A DNA stretch of 64,000 nucleotides from Acinetobacter sp. XS-4 (GTDB taxonomy: Bacteria > Pseudomonadota > Gammaproteobacteria > Pseudomonadales > Moraxellaceae): NCBI RefSeq assembly GCF_023920705.1, contig NZ_CP094657.1:930001-994000 (forward strand), written 5' to 3'. The first letter of the stretch is position 1. Every line of letters begins with the position of its first letter. Under the pieces are notes generated by a model. The model was not told the origin of the DNA. It saw only the letters and a program-made list of their open reading frames with translations, and did not search any database. Position numbers and translations under genes: made by a program. Positions 36,674 to 47,047 of the stretch are shown here, piece after piece.

Positions 36674-37690
36674 ATGTCCGATTGGCCACCAAAACCACAA
36701 AATGAACCTATAATCCCTAAACAAAATGGACCAGAATGGCAAATTCTTGAGAAGGCTGTACTTGCTTCAGTCGAGGAACAGCGTCGTAGCCGTCGTTGGG
36801 GTATCTTCTTTAAAACATTAACTTTTATTTATTTGTTATTCATCGTTGTACTCATGGGTAAAGGCTGTTCAACCAGCAAAGAAGGTTCTGCTGTAAATAG
36901 CAGTAGCGCTCATTTAGCAGTGGTAGATATTATTGGAACTATTGATGCTTCGAGTAATCAAGCTGTAAATAGTGAAGATACGAATAAAGCGCTTAAACGT
37001 GCTTTTGAAGCTTCGAATAGTAAAGCTGTTGCACTTAACATTAACTCACCTGGCGGTTCTCCAGTTCAGTCTGATGAAATCTGGCAGGAAATTCGTTATT
37101 TGAAAAAACAGCATCCAGATAAAAAGGTTTATGCTGTTATTGGTGATATGGGTGCATCGGGTGCGTACTATATTGCTTCTGCTGCTGATGAGATTATCGT
37201 CAATCCATCAAGTTTGGTTGGCTCAATTGGTGTGATCATGCCGAACTATGGGATTACTGGTTTAGCTCAGAAACTTGGTATTGAAGATCGTACTTTAACG
37301 GCAGGAACGAATAAAGACATTTTAAGTATGACAAAACCGATTGATCCTGTTCAAAAGCAACATATTCAATCTGTTCTTGATAATGTTCATACTCACTTTA
37401 TCACTGCAGTTAAAGAAGGGCGTGGAAAACGTTTGAAATCGAACGATCCAGCTATTTTCTCTGGTTTATTCTGGACTGGCGAACAAGCAATTCAGTTAGG
37501 TGTTGCTGACCGTTCAGGTAACATTACGAGCTTGATGCGTGAACTAAACCTTGATAATAAAGTTGACTACACAATTGAGCGTAACCCATTACAATCAATT
37601 TTGGGTCGTATGGGTGCACAAATCGGGCAAGGGGTAAGTGAATCTATTGCTCAAGAAGTGCAGACTCGTCAAAGCGCAAAATTACAATAA
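36674..37690 (+). CDS. Signal peptide peptidase SppA-like S49 serine protease
   Basis: This 338-residue membrane-anchored S49 peptidase has a polar cytoplasmic N-terminus, one helix (about 42-63), and an external protease domain. Its serine nucleophile is S162 in GASGAYYIASAADEI and its general-base lysine is K214 in TAGTNKD. The 52-residue spacing between them equals that of the short Bacillus SppA (S147/K199), so this is a single-domain SppA rather than the long E. coli form. Such enzymes degrade remnant signal peptides. I start at 36674 (MSDWPP) rather than 36659. An alpha/beta hydrolase follows after 21 bases. Confidence 0.85.
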   Translation: MSDWPPKPQNEPIIPKQNGPEWQILEKAVLASVEEQRRSRRWGIFFKTLTFIYLLFIVVLMGKGCSTSKEGSAVNSSSAHLAVVDIIGTIDASSNQAVNSEDTNKALKRAFEASNSKAVALNINSPGGSPVQSDEIWQEIRYLKKQHPDKKVYAVIGDMGASGAYYIASAADEIIVNPSSLVGSIGVIMPNYGITGLAQKLGIEDRTLTAGTNKDILSMTKPIDPVQKQHIQSVLDNVHTHFITAVKEGRGKRLKSNDPAIFSGLFWTGEQAIQLGVADRSGNITSLMRELNLDNKVDYTIERNPLQSILGRMGAQIGQGVSESIAQEVQTRQSAKLQ

Positions 37691-37711
37691 AATCTGTTTT
37701 AGGATAGCGGT

Positions 37712-38521
37712 ATGTCAATGAAACCAGTTATACACTTTGCTCATGCGAATGGCGTACCATCAAAAGTGTATCAAAAACTGTTTGACCAGTTGAAAGGGGA
37801 ATATGACATTATTTATGTTCCCCTGATTGGTTCTGATAAACGTTATCCTGTGACGAATCATTGGCCTACTTTGGTTGATCAGGTGATTGACAGTATTGTG
37901 CGGCAGGCGAAAGGACGTAAAGTTATTGGACTTGGACATTCTCTTGGTTCAGTTTTAACGTTGATGGCATCTTTTCAGCGTCCTGAACTCTTTTCTCAAG
38001 TCATTATGTTAGATCCCCCTCTTATTTTAGGGCGATATTCATTTGCATTTCACATGGCAAAATTATTTCGTCCTAAATTGGTTGATGCGATGACTCCAGC
38101 GGGCTTATCTGCACGCCGTCGAGAACATTGGGAATCGAGAGAGCAGGCTGCTGAATTACTGCGTCCCAAAGGTTTCTATAAAGATTTTGATGAAGATTGT
38201 TTTCAAGCCTACATTGACTATGCTTTAAAAGAAGACTTAGTTCGCGGTGGTGTCACTTTAACGATTTCTCGTGAAGATGAAGTTGCAATTTTCCGGAAAA
38301 ATCCTTCTTGGTGGTGGCTGCCTATGCCAAAACCTAAGATGCCTGTGCATTTAGTTGTGGGTAAAGGAAGTGATTTCTTAAAAAGAGGCTTTCCTCAAAT
38401 GGCAAAGCGAAAAATGGGAATTCCGTTTACTGTGGTTGAGGGAGGGCACATGTTCCCTCTAGAACATCCTATTGAAACAGTGAACTCTATAAAGAAATTG
38501 ATTCATCATCAACCAAATTAA
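37712..38521 (+). CDS. Alpha/beta hydrolase
   Basis: This 269-residue alpha/beta-hydrolase has an N-terminal HFAHANGVPS oxyanion region, nucleophile elbow GLGHSLGS (serine at about 97) and a catalytic histidine in VEGGHMFPLEHP. A cap-like region (about 125-190) rich in Arg and Trp separates core strands. No signal peptide is seen. The substrate is not predictable. It is 21 bases downstream of the sppA-like gene and may share its transcript, with a terminator following. Confidence 0.82.
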   Translation: MSMKPVIHFAHANGVPSKVYQKLFDQLKGEYDIIYVPLIGSDKRYPVTNHWPTLVDQVIDSIVRQAKGRKVIGLGHSLGSVLTLMASFQRPELFSQVIMLDPPLILGRYSFAFHMAKLFRPKLVDAMTPAGLSARRREHWESREQAAELLRPKGFYKDFDEDCFQAYIDYALKEDLVRGGVTLTISREDEVAIFRKNPSWWWLPMPKPKMPVHLVVGKGSDFLKRGFPQMAKRKMGIPFTVVEGGHMFPLEHPIETVNSIKKLIHHQPN

Positions 38522-38534
38522 TTTTTAGACTTAT

Positions 38535-38566
38535 AAAAAAGGACATGCTGGCATGTCCTTTTTTAT
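38535..38566. terminator. Bidirectional terminator, hydrolase / purMN
   Basis: GGACATGC and GCATGTCC form a perfect stem around TG, flanked by A- and T-runs. It can end both the hydrolase gene and the convergent purMN operon. Confidence 0.87.
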
Positions 38567-38588
38567 TTTTGCTTTTAAGTAAAAAGTT

Positions 38589-39218
38589 TTACCAATTTGC
38601 AAAACGAATAGGGTGTTCAAGAACTTGATCACGGAAATAAGCTTGGCCATTTTTCCATGTAAGTTGACCGTTACATAACCACTCTGCTACTTGTGGGTAG
38701 ATAAAGTGTTCAAGTGTATGCACTCGATTTGCTAATGAAGCGGCAGTATCATGTTCTTTCACTGAAATAGCGGATTGGGCAATTGATTGACCAGAATCCA
38801 GTTCAGCAGTTACAAAGTGTACGGTACAACCATGTAAACGATCACCTGTGTTTAAGACACGTTGATGAGTATTCACACCTTTATAAGCTGGAAGAAGTGA
38901 GGGATGTATGTTCAGCATTTTCCCTTGCCATTTGTTGACAAAGGTGGGAGTTAAAATGCGCATGAAACCAGCTAAAATGACCACATCTACTTGCCAAGCT
39001 AAGAGCTGTTGATGCATTACTTCATCAAACACTTCACGAGTTGGAAAGTCTTTATGAGAAAGAACGGCCGTAGCAATATTGGCTTTTTGAGCACGCTCTA
39101 GGGCATAAGCATCTGCTTTATTAGACAGTACACCTACAATTTGCCCTGATAGATTTGCATCTATCAAGGCTTGTAAATTACTGCCGTTCCCAGAGACTAG
39201 AACAGCAATTTTTATCAT
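38589..39218 (-). CDS. purN: Phosphoribosylglycinamide formyltransferase PurN
   Basis: PurN formylates GAR using 10-formyl-tetrahydrofolate, the third step of purine synthesis. The 209-residue protein has the N-terminal phosphate-binding [13 protein letters not shown], the folate and catalytic region LAGFMRIL and [12 protein letters not shown] (catalytic Asn and His), and the later VTAELDSG segment. It overlaps purM by 4 bases (ATGA) in a purMN operon as in E. coli. Confidence 0.96.
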   Translation of the reverse strand: MIKIAVLVSGNGSNLQALIDANLSGQIVGVLSNKADAYALERAQKANIATAVLSHKDFPTREVFDEVMHQQLLAWQVDVVILAGFMRILTPTFVNKWQGKMLNIHPSLLPAYKGVNTHQRVLNTGDRLHGCTVHFVTAELDSGQSIAQSAISVKEHDTAASLANRVHTLEHFIYPQVAEWLCNGQLTWKNGQAYFRDQVLEHPIRFANW

Positions 39219-40285
39219 GCAAAGATCACACGAATTTTTTCGTCTGCACCTTCCACTGACTCAGCATTTTCTTGGATGTGTCCAATTTTCCAAGCTTTTT
39301 CACCTTGAGCATTAAGCACTTCAATTGCTTTTTCTGCATCATTAGCATCAACAGCAATGACCATACCTACGCCACAGTTAAACGTACGGTACATTTCAAA
39401 GCGCTCTACATTGCCTTCGCGTTGTAGAAGTTGGAATAACTCAGACCATTCCCATGAAGCTTCATCAATGACTGCTTGAGCACCATTTGGTAATACACGT
39501 GGTAAGTTACCAGGTAAACCGCCACCAGTGATGTGTGCCATAGCATGCACATCAACTTGTTTGCAAAGCTCAAGAACTGGTTTTACATAAATACGTGTTG
39601 GTTCCATTGCAACATCTGCAAGAGGGCGACCATCAATTACTTGAGTTAAATCAACGTTTTTAACGTCTAAAATTTTACGTAGTAATGAATAACCATTTGA
39701 GTGAGCACCACTTGATGCAACACCGATAAGTACGTCACCAGACTTTACTTTAGTGCCATCAATAATTTTACTGTGCTCAACAACACCAACGGCAAAACCA
39801 GCAAGATCGTAATCTTCGCCTTCATACATGCCTGGCATTTCTGCGGTTTCACCACCTACAAGTGCGCAACCTGCAAGCTCACAACCTTTACCAATACCCG
39901 TAACAACATTTGCAGCAACGTCAACATTTAAGTGACCAGTTGCGTAGTAATCAAGGAAGAATAATGGTTCTGCACCACAAACTAAAAGGTCATTTACACA
40001 CATAGCTACAAGATCTTGGCCGATTGTGTCATGACGATTAAGATTGAGTGCCAAACGTAATTTAGTTCCTACACCATCGGTTCCAGAAACTAAAACAGGC
40101 TCTTCATAACCTTTAGGAATTTTGCATAGTGCACCAAAGCCACCAAGACCGCCCATTACTTCAGGACGACTTGTACGTTTAGCGACTGACTTGATACGAT
40201 CGACCAGTGCGTCGCCCGCTTCAATGTCGACACCCGCATCTTTGTAGCTTAAACCGGTATTTGGGGTAGAAGTTGAGTTGCTCAT
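39215..40285 (-). CDS. purM: Phosphoribosylformylglycinamidine cyclo-ligase PurM
   Basis: PurM (AIR synthetase) closes the imidazole ring using ATP. The 356-residue protein carries [19 protein letters not shown] near the start, the nucleotide and substrate segments [21 protein letters not shown] and GGETAEMPG, and the C-terminal [16 protein letters not shown]. It is first in the purMN operon and is divergent from the perM-like gene. PurL, whose product feeds PurM, is also in this window at 60893. Confidence 0.97.
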   Translation of the reverse strand: MSNSTSTPNTGLSYKDAGVDIEAGDALVDRIKSVAKRTSRPEVMGGLGGFGALCKIPKGYEEPVLVSGTDGVGTKLRLALNLNRHDTIGQDLVAMCVNDLLVCGAEPLFFLDYYATGHLNVDVAANVVTGIGKGCELAGCALVGGETAEMPGMYEGEDYDLAGFAVGVVEHSKIIDGTKVKSGDVLIGVASSGAHSNGYSLLRKILDVKNVDLTQVIDGRPLADVAMEPTRIYVKPVLELCKQVDVHAMAHITGGGLPGNLPRVLPNGAQAVIDEASWEWSELFQLLQREGNVERFEMYRTFNCGVGMVIAVDANDAEKAIEVLNAQGEKAWKIGHIQENAESVEGADEKIRVIFA

Positions 40286-40311
40286 AAATGAAGTCTCCGC
40301 ATTGGCGGCAG

Positions 40312-40317
40312 ATTATA
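40312..40317 (-). promoter_or_regulatory. Possible -10 box of purMN
   Basis: On the minus strand a perfect TATAAT lies about 27 bases before the purM ATG, giving a short leader of roughly 20 bases. The -35 region is not clear, and I see no convincing PurR operator. Confidence 0.4.
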
Positions 40318-40420
40318 ACCTGAATATACGAAACTCTTATGTTATTTATGCTCGAAAATGCTATCTTTAATAAAAATATTTTTTCATTTATAACGATTAA
40401 ATCAAAAAAGGCTAGATTTT

Positions 40421-41614
40421 ATGCAAGATCGTATACTGCGCCGTATTCTTTTACTCGCAGGTATTGTATTGCTGGTATGGGTATTGTACTTACTCAAGCC
40501 TGTAGTCATTCCTTTTATCGGTGCTTTTTTCCTGGCTTATTTATTCAGCCCACTTGTTGATGTTCTGGTAAAAATAAAATTGCCTCGCTGGTTAGCAATT
40601 AGCGTAGTCTTTATAGGAATCGGTGTAACTCTGACCGTTGCACTCTGGTATTTGGTTCCTCTGATCTGGAAACAATTGGTTTACGCCCGAGATAGCATTC
40701 CAGCAGGTATCCACTGGATTAATGCAGAACTATTGCCATGGGTTTCTTCGACATTCAATGTTCAGCAAATGGAAATTGATACCGATCAAATGTCCAAAGC
40801 TGTCATGGATTACGTTCAGACGAATTACAGTGCCGATAGTATTCAAGCTGTTTTATTAAAGCTTGCGCAGTCAGGTCTCAATTTTATTCAGATCGGCGGA
40901 ACAGTTGTTTTAATTCCAATCATTGCTTTTTATTTTTTACTAGATTGGGACCGTATGCTACAAAACTTACGTCGTCTCATTCCACGCCCATATGAAGCAA
41001 CTACTTTACAGATTGTCGGTGAATGTCATAGCGTTTTAGGAGCATTTGTTAAAGGTCAGTTTCTCGTCATGCTATTGCTCGGCGTGGTATACGCAGTTGG
41101 GTTGCAGCTTATTGGTTTGGAAGTTGGTCTTATTATTGGTATGGTGGCTGGCCTTGCCAGTATTATTCCTTATTTAGGATTTGCCGTAGGTATTATTGCA
41201 GCGGTTATCGCGAGTTTATTCCAGTTCGGATTGGACTGGATGCATTTATTACTGGTTGGTGTCGTTTTTATGATTGGCCAAGCGGTAGAAGGTTATATTC
41301 TACAGCCATTCCTACTGGGCGATAAAATTGGTTTATCTCCTGTAGCAGTTGTTTTTGCCGTATTAGCGGGTGCACAGCTTGCAGGTTTCTTGGGAATGTT
41401 AATTGCATTGCCTGTTGCTGCTGTTATTGTAGTGTTGTTGAAGCATTTAAGAGAGAATTATGAAAGAAGCTCACTTTATGCTCCATCTTCTACATTAGTG
41501 ATCCAACATGGCGATATTGAGCAAATTCATGTAGAAACCGAAAGCACTAAGCTTGATCTTGAAGTTAAAACACAGCAAGATACAGATGAACTGAAATCCC
41601 CTAACCAGAAATAA
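40421..41614 (+). CDS. AI-2E family transporter (PerM/YfgO-like)
   Basis: This 397-residue inner-membrane protein has about eight hydrophobic helices. It belongs to the AI-2E/PerM family, with an N-terminal pair of helices, a soluble-looking region (about 90-150) and the conserved AGLASIIPYLG and EGYILQPFLLG segments. Despite the family name, members include Na+/H+ antiporters and proteins of unknown role, so I do not assume autoinducer export. In E. coli perM also lies next to hda, near purMN, and here hda follows 20 bases later. The C-terminal ~50 residues are polar. Confidence 0.83.
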   Translation: MQDRILRRILLLAGIVLLVWVLYLLKPVVIPFIGAFFLAYLFSPLVDVLVKIKLPRWLAISVVFIGIGVTLTVALWYLVPLIWKQLVYARDSIPAGIHWINAELLPWVSSTFNVQQMEIDTDQMSKAVMDYVQTNYSADSIQAVLLKLAQSGLNFIQIGGTVVLIPIIAFYFLLDWDRMLQNLRRLIPRPYEATTLQIVGECHSVLGAFVKGQFLVMLLLGVVYAVGLQLIGLEVGLIIGMVAGLASIIPYLGFAVGIIAAVIASLFQFGLDWMHLLLVGVVFMIGQAVEGYILQPFLLGDKIGLSPVAVVFAVLAGAQLAGFLGMLIALPVAAVIVVLLKHLRENYERSSLYAPSSTLVIQHGDIEQIHVETESTKLDLEVKTQQDTDELKSPNQK

Positions 41615-41634
41615 TTTCAAGGTTAATTCAATAT

Positions 41635-42333
41635 ATGCGTCAACTCCAACTGGATATAGAACCTCAACTTGATGCCCGAATTAGTGATTTTTCGGGACCA
41701 AGCTGGGGGAATGTAGTCGATGCTGTGCGTCAACTACATGCTGGTCTGGTGAGTAGGTTTTACATATATGGTGGAGCAGGAACAGGAAAGAGTCACTTAC
41801 TTTCCGCAATTTGTGACTCTTATTTAGAAATAGGCAAATCTGCAATTAAAGTTTCTTTGCTTGAACTCCTCGATGCTCCTATTGAAGCAATTACTTCTTT
41901 AGAGCATTATGATCTTGTTGCTTTGGATGATATTGAATCGATTAGTGGTGTGCCTCATTGGCAAAAAGCTGTTTTCCATTTAATGAATAATCACGAAGGG
42001 CAGCTAGTATTTTCTTCGCGTGTAGCGCCTATCGAATTAAAGTTAGAATTACCAGACTTACAGTCACGACTTACGCAAGCTGTCAGTGTTAAAGTGCCGA
42101 GTGGAAGCTTATATGCGGACCGCTATTCTTTAGTTACGTCTGTAATGTCTAGACGTGGTATTCATTTTGATCAGCAAATTGTTGACTATTTATTATTACA
42201 TGGTCCTCATCAGGCTTCTCTTTTGCTACAGACAGTTGCCCAATTAGAAAAACTGCTTAAAGGTGAAAAAACAAAACTTTCTAATGCGACTTTAAGGCAA
42301 ATTTATGCTTTGATTGATGAATATCAACAATAG
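41635..42333 (+). CDS. hda: DnaA inactivator Hda (DnaA-like AAA+ protein)
   Basis: Hda with the sliding clamp stimulates DnaA-ATP hydrolysis to stop replication re-initiation. The 232-residue protein is a DnaA-like AAA+ domain without the DNA-binding domain IV. An N-terminal clamp-binding-type segment RQLQLDI is followed by Walker A GGAGTGKSHL (about 46-55), Walker B LVALDDIES, and a sensor-2 region near the end. Length, N-terminal motif and placement beside perM agree with Hda. Confidence 0.88.
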   Translation: MRQLQLDIEPQLDARISDFSGPSWGNVVDAVRQLHAGLVSRFYIYGGAGTGKSHLLSAICDSYLEIGKSAIKVSLLELLDAPIEAITSLEHYDLVALDDIESISGVPHWQKAVFHLMNNHEGQLVFSSRVAPIELKLELPDLQSRLTQAVSVKVPSGSLYADRYSLVTSVMSRRGIHFDQQIVDYLLLHGPHQASLLLQTVAQLEKLLKGEKTKLSNATLRQIYALIDEYQQ

Positions 42334-42668
42334 ATGTTCTTTCGTTTTGTCTTATTGCTTCACCTGCGCACATGGAAAACTATTAAAAATAGAGTGTCGG
42401 ATACAAGATTTCTAATTTCAGAGCACTTACCTCTATATCTTTTTAAAGCTCTTTCTAATTTTTAAACATTCAGATTTTGTATTTAAAAAAGTTTTTTAAA
42501 TGTATAAAGCTTTTTGTAATCTAGTTCAAAAATGACTCTACAGACCGACCAAAATGTCTTGAGAAATTCTACTTGCTGTGACAAAGTACGCACAAAGGAT
42601 GCGATTGCAAAAGCGGAAATTTTGCAATATTGACAAAGAAAAATGAAAAAAGATGTAAGGAGATGGGT
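42334..42668. other. Intergenic region upstream of the CSLREA gene pair
   Basis: This 335-base AT-rich region between hda and the first surface-protein gene shows no open frame of note. It ends with a perfect 9-bp inverted repeat (annotated separately) and the ribosome-binding site TAAGGAG. Several poly-A/poly-T patches (for example around 42485-42500) may be structural, but I assign no function. Confidence 0.45.
42604..42628 (+). promoter_or_regulatory. Perfect inverted repeat just upstream of the CSLREA gene
   Basis: ATTGCAAAA and TTTTGCAAT are exact reverse complements separated by seven bases. The repeat ends about 40 bases before the ATG, so it is either an operator or a hairpin in the mRNA leader. 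No T-run follows, which argues against termination. Confidence 0.4.
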
Positions 42669-44519
42669 ATGCTCAAACGGAGCATTGCTTTTGCTTTATT
42701 GGCTGCTGCTGGACACGCTTATTCTGCCGATATTCAAGTCACAAGCTTAATTGATGAAGATAAAGACGATACGCTATGTACGTTGCGTGAGGCTGTACAG
42801 TTTCTTAATTATCGAGCATCTTCCAATGCTGCTGATGTTGAAAAATATGCAACTGGTTATCACGGATGCGGAGGTAAAGACGCCTCTTCAAATATTATTT
42901 TGAAGCGTGATAAAGAATATGCATTAAATACAAGTATAACAATTACCGCGGCTTTAAATATCCTTACAGAGAGTGACTCTAGTTTTATTGATAATGATGC
43001 TCCAGGAACCCATAACGCAAGCATTAAAATGGCAGGTACAGATCGCCTGTTTAAAATTGATGATGGTAATGTTGAAAAAACCTCTTTTTCTGTTTCTTTG
43101 AGTGACCTTAATTTACAAGGGGCTGGCTCTAAAACCTCCGTATTAGATGGAGGATTAATTTATAACCATGAACAATTAACTATTAAAAATTCACGTTTAC
43201 TTAATGGTTACGCTACTCGTGGTGGTGCAATTTACAATGCTGGTAATTTATCTAATACGACAAGAACAGCAGGTACAGTTACCCTTACCAATAATTTAAT
43301 ACAGAATAATAAAGCGGCTCAGGGAGCAGTTTTATATAGCGAAATGCCTCTTTATTACATTACTCAATCTGTTTTACGTGATAATGAAGTTACAGCCGCA
43401 GATAACGCTTTATTGTATGTTCAAACCAAGTTTGCAGATGAAAGTACTGGGGGATATTTAACTTCACGTGCTATTGGATTAAGTAATAGTACAATTTTTC
43501 ATAATAAAGGTGGTTTTATTGCAAATATCCGAGATGGGATGTTTGTTAACAACATTACGATGATTAAAAATGACAAAGGACTATTTCTTGATGCTCCTCA
43601 AGGAAATGCTTCTGTTTCAAACAGTATATTAGTAGGGAATACTCTAAATTGTCAGGTTGGTACAACCGATAAAGCAGTTATACAAAGTAATTTGGTTACC
43701 GCAGAATGTAACCGAAATGCGACCACAAAGCTTCCTAATATTCTTTATCCCGCTAATGAAAAATTAATTGCGGGAGATACAGATGAAGGTGTGTGCGATG
43801 TAACGGCTCAAAATGGATTGTTATGCCCTTATAACACGCCAAAAAATAGCTTTTTGGGTTTCTTTAGACCACGATTACTTGAGAATTATAAAAATTTAGC
43901 TGAATCATTGATCATTAATAAAGGACGTCTTTACAGTGATGGCTCTTCAATTGGTTTAGCGAGTTGTGAACGATACGATCAACGTGGTAAGAGTCGCAGT
44001 GGATATGATGAGCTCTGTGATTTAGGTGCAATCGAATATATCGTAGATAGTGAAGTCTCTTCAGTTGGTCAAGATATTAAATATGGCCAAGTTGCAAAAT
44101 TCGGTATTTTAGGTTCTTTAAGTGAAGCTGATTTGGTTACGCCTGCTACGTGTAAGCGATTGTTTGGTGAGCGTGCTGATGGCAAAGACTGGCAACCAGG
44201 ATGTCTTAAAGTTAGACAAAGTACAGATACACCAGTTTCAAAAGGCACTATAACCTTAGATCAAAATGGTAATGTAATTTATACGCCAAACGGAAATTGG
44301 CATGGTGCAGATATTTTTAGTATTCAAGTAGTAACTAGCGTATCTCGATTTAATGAGGGTGAAGATTTTCAATATATTACTATCCCAACAAGAATTGTTC
44401 AGGAACCTTTATCTGGAATTGAAGATAAATCGGTGAGTACTGGCGGTGGGGGAAGTGTTGGTGGCGGTTTAATTTTAGGGTTATTTGGATTAATTGCATT
44501 ACGCCGTTTCAAGTCATAA
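42669..44519 (+). CDS. CSLREA-motif, GlyGly-CTERM surface protein (rhombosortase target type)
   Basis: This 616-residue exported protein has an N-terminal signal peptide (to about HAYSA) and a CSLREA-type motif [11 protein letters not shown] just after it. A middle region of short Asn/Thr/Ile-rich beta-strand repeats ([20 protein letters not shown]) suggests a right-handed beta-helix, followed by DQRG...CDLGAIE. The C-terminus has a Gly-rich GGGGSVGGG stretch, a hydrophobic helix and a basic RRFKS end: the GlyGly-CTERM tripartite signal processed by rhombosortase after type II secretion. I start at 42669, with AAGGAG 6 bases upstream. A paralogue follows. Function is unknown; surface attachment or interaction is likely. 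Confidence 0.8.
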   Translation: MLKRSIAFALLAAAGHAYSADIQVTSLIDEDKDDTLCTLREAVQFLNYRASSNAADVEKYATGYHGCGGKDASSNIILKRDKEYALNTSITITAALNILTESDSSFIDNDAPGTHNASIKMAGTDRLFKIDDGNVEKTSFSVSLSDLNLQGAGSKTSVLDGGLIYNHEQLTIKNSRLLNGYATRGGAIYNAGNLSNTTRTAGTVTLTNNLIQNNKAAQGAVLYSEMPLYYITQSVLRDNEVTAADNALLYVQTKFADESTGGYLTSRAIGLSNSTIFHNKGGFIANIRDGMFVNNITMIKNDKGLFLDAPQGNASVSNSILVGNTLNCQVGTTDKAVIQSNLVTAECNRNATTKLPNILYPANEKLIAGDTDEGVCDVTAQNGLLCPYNTPKNSFLGFFRPRLLENYKNLAESLIINKGRLYSDGSSIGLASCERYDQRGKSRSGYDELCDLGAIEYIVDSEVSSVGQDIKYGQVAKFGILGSLSEADLVTPATCKRLFGERADGKDWQPGCLKVRQSTDTPVSKGTITLDQNGNVIYTPNGNWHGADIFSIQVVTSVSRFNEGEDFQYITIPTRIVQEPLSGIEDKSVSTGGGGSVGGGLILGLFGLIALRRFKS

Positions 44520-44534
44520 ACAGGGATGTGGGCT

Positions 44535-46955
44535 ATGAAAAATTATCAAAAAGCACTGGGTGTAATTACTGTTATCGCAGCAATGCCTTTAATGGCTCAA
44601 ACAACAATAAAAGTTACAACATTTGCTGACGAAGATAATGAGAACATGAATGCATGTTCTCTACGTGAAGCGATTACAGCAGCTGAAATGCGTAAATCTT
44701 ATGGAGGGTGTGAGGTTTCTGCAATTGATGCAAACTACACAATTCAACTCGAAGGTGGTACTTACACCTTAAATAAAGAATTAACCCCTAAAATCGGTTT
44801 GAATATTATTGGGAAAGAAGCGACGGATTGGGAGCGAAAAGGAGTTCTAACTAATGACTATCCAGCCCAAAAAGCGCTTGAAACTCGTATAAATGCTGGG
44901 GGAAAATCACGTATCTTTAATACGGCTGTTTACCAGCAACCTTTAACATTAACTAATATTATTTTAGAAAATGGGAAAAGTACTGAGTCTGGTGGTGCAA
45001 TTTATGCTGGCGCTGATGTAACTTTAAAAAATAGTCAGATATTAAACTCACAAGCATCTAAAGGTGGAGCGATTTACCTCGGAGGTAATACTGCCAGTTT
45101 AACGATGAGTCATTCTTTAATTCAAAACAATGGCCTGACTTCAACTGAAGGTAGTATTCTCGCAATGAGTTGTATGTTTAATACTTCATATAGCGCCCGT
45201 ACTATATCATTGGATTCAAATAGTTTTGTTAATAATGGATCGACTAGTTCAATAAGTGCTTTTAATTTTTGTGGTAGCCCTACAGCCTCCTTTACAAATA
45301 ATACAATTGCACAAAATATTGCGAGTCCGACTAACGGCAGTATTCTTAAATTTACAGGAGATGCTGATCCAGCAAAAAATCAAACCAGTAATTTAAGTTC
45401 GGATAGTAGTTTAATACTGCAAAATAATACGATTGTTGAGAATTCTGCAAACACAACTTTTTTATATGATAAATTAGGTGATAAAAACTTAAATTTTAAT
45501 GTATTAGCTTTTAATAATGGGTCTTATGCTTGCCGATATTTACTTGGGGCTGCAGCTGAGGAAAAAGATACTGGACTAGATTTGAGGTTTAATGCTTTAA
45601 ATTTAACAGGCAATGCACCAAAATGTGATGTACCCAAAGAAGTAGTTCCTGAGGGCAATACTAATATTGATGTAAAAAATAATACTTTAAATACTTTATT
45701 GGAGCCTTTATTAAAAGGACTTAATGAAAATAATGGTTTTTTACCAATTTACTATCCTAAAAATAATTTTTCAGCGTCAGATTTAATTGATGTAGATTCA
45801 GAAAATAAAGGTACTTGCCAGACTCAAGATCAGCGTGGGTTAGCTAGGTTGGTAAGTAATACATACTATTATCAAACTTTAAATAAAAATAGTTGTGATA
45901 TTGGTTCGGTTGAGTTGATGAAACTTACGGCAGGTGATCTAGAAGGTTTAGGTAATATTTCATTTACGACCTTAATAGATACATATCAAAAAAGCTATGA
46001 TTTGTATGATAGCCTGCTCAAAGATCCAACTACGCCATCAAACTTTATCGTTTACTATAAAGTTCGTTTAGCTGAATTTAAGGATTTACTGGATAAGTTT
46101 AAAAATGATACTGCTCATGTAAATACAAAATATCGAGCAATTTACATTGATTTAAAAAATTATGGTTTTCCTCTACCAACTGAAGACAGTAACCATGTAT
46201 TAAAGTTTTTTAATACAGCTGATTATGATGTTAAAGCAGAACCCTTGGGTGTGGCGCAAAAAGTAGAAGATTTAACTACTGATACTAAAACTAAGGAAAA
46301 CCAGAGATGTGTGTGGAATCCAGCAGTACAGCAAATTCTTTTTTATCGTGTTGATGATGATGTTACTTCAAGTACAACTAATGAATTTTGTAAATATACA
46401 ATTACTACTAAAGCGGGCGTGGAACTCAGTAGTGGATTAATTAAAGCAAAATTTGCAAATATTGCTCCTGTTTCTGGAGATGGCACAATAACATTTAAGT
46501 ATTTAGCAAATGAAATGATTCCTTTGAATTTACTCAAATATGCCAATGATGATGGAGATGGACCAGTTAGTACACTTAGTACAAATTCTGATAAGTCTCA
46601 ATTTGCGGACTTACCAATTTATTTACCAAGCAAAGCTTCAAAAGATGGAATTTTTACGGTCGTTAAGGCAGATCGAGAAGGACCTTGTCCTGGTAAAGAC
46701 AGTAAAAATACATGTTACGGTGGTAATATTTACATTCAAGCAAAAAATGTCTTTAACACTTTTAACGATACACTTTCTTATAATGTCTATGATGCTAATG
46801 GATTAATTTCAGCGAAACCTGGGACAATTAATCTAATAAGTACCGCAACTACTACAGATGATTCTCGAAGTGGTGGCGGTGGTGGCGGTAGCTTAGGAAT
46901 TTTGTCTATAGCATCTTTACTTGGTTTAGCGATCTATAGACGCTACCGTAAATAA
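44535..46955 (+). CDS. rbtA: CSLREA-motif, GlyGly-CTERM surface protein (RbtA-like)
   Basis: This 806-residue paralogue of the preceding protein has a signal peptide ending near PLMAQ, the motif CSLREAITAAE, beta-helix-like repeats (GGAIYAGADVTLKNSQI, GGAIYLGG), a DQRG...CDIGSVE block, a C-terminal domain absent from classic CSLREA proteins (about 470-770), and a final SGGGGGGS, helix, YRRYRK signal. It resembles Acinetobacter rhombotarget A (RbtA), a rhombosortase substrate. The gene begins 15 bases after its neighbour, so they form a two-gene unit ending in a strong terminator. The rhombosortase gene itself is not in this window. The symbol is tentative. Confidence 0.7.
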   Translation: MKNYQKALGVITVIAAMPLMAQTTIKVTTFADEDNENMNACSLREAITAAEMRKSYGGCEVSAIDANYTIQLEGGTYTLNKELTPKIGLNIIGKEATDWERKGVLTNDYPAQKALETRINAGGKSRIFNTAVYQQPLTLTNIILENGKSTESGGAIYAGADVTLKNSQILNSQASKGGAIYLGGNTASLTMSHSLIQNNGLTSTEGSILAMSCMFNTSYSARTISLDSNSFVNNGSTSSISAFNFCGSPTASFTNNTIAQNIASPTNGSILKFTGDADPAKNQTSNLSSDSSLILQNNTIVENSANTTFLYDKLGDKNLNFNVLAFNNGSYACRYLLGAAAEEKDTGLDLRFNALNLTGNAPKCDVPKEVVPEGNTNIDVKNNTLNTLLEPLLKGLNENNGFLPIYYPKNNFSASDLIDVDSENKGTCQTQDQRGLARLVSNTYYYQTLNKNSCDIGSVELMKLTAGDLEGLGNISFTTLIDTYQKSYDLYDSLLKDPTTPSNFIVYYKVRLAEFKDLLDKFKNDTAHVNTKYRAIYIDLKNYGFPLPTEDSNHVLKFFNTADYDVKAEPLGVAQKVEDLTTDTKTKENQRCVWNPAVQQILFYRVDDDVTSSTTNEFCKYTITTKAGVELSSGLIKAKFANIAPVSGDGTITFKYLANEMIPLNLLKYANDDGDGPVSTLSTNSDKSQFADLPIYLPSKASKDGIFTVVKADREGPCPGKDSKNTCYGGNIYIQAKNVFNTFNDTLSYNVYDANGLISAKPGTINLISTATTTDDSRSGGGGGGSLGILSIASLLGLAIYRRYRK

Positions 46956-46966
46956 ACGGTATAAAA

Positions 46967-46997
46967 TAAAAAAGCCTCCAATTGGAGGCTTTTTTAT
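46967..46997. terminator. Bidirectional terminator after the surface-protein pair
   Basis: AAAAAGCCTCCAATTGGAGGCTTTTT is a perfect palindrome with flanking A/T runs. It separates the rbtA-like gene from the convergent sigma-factor operon and can end both. Confidence 0.88.
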
Positions 46998-47047
46998 AGA
47001 AAGTTATGTAAGACATTAAATTCACTTCATACGAAACAGAGTTGTAT

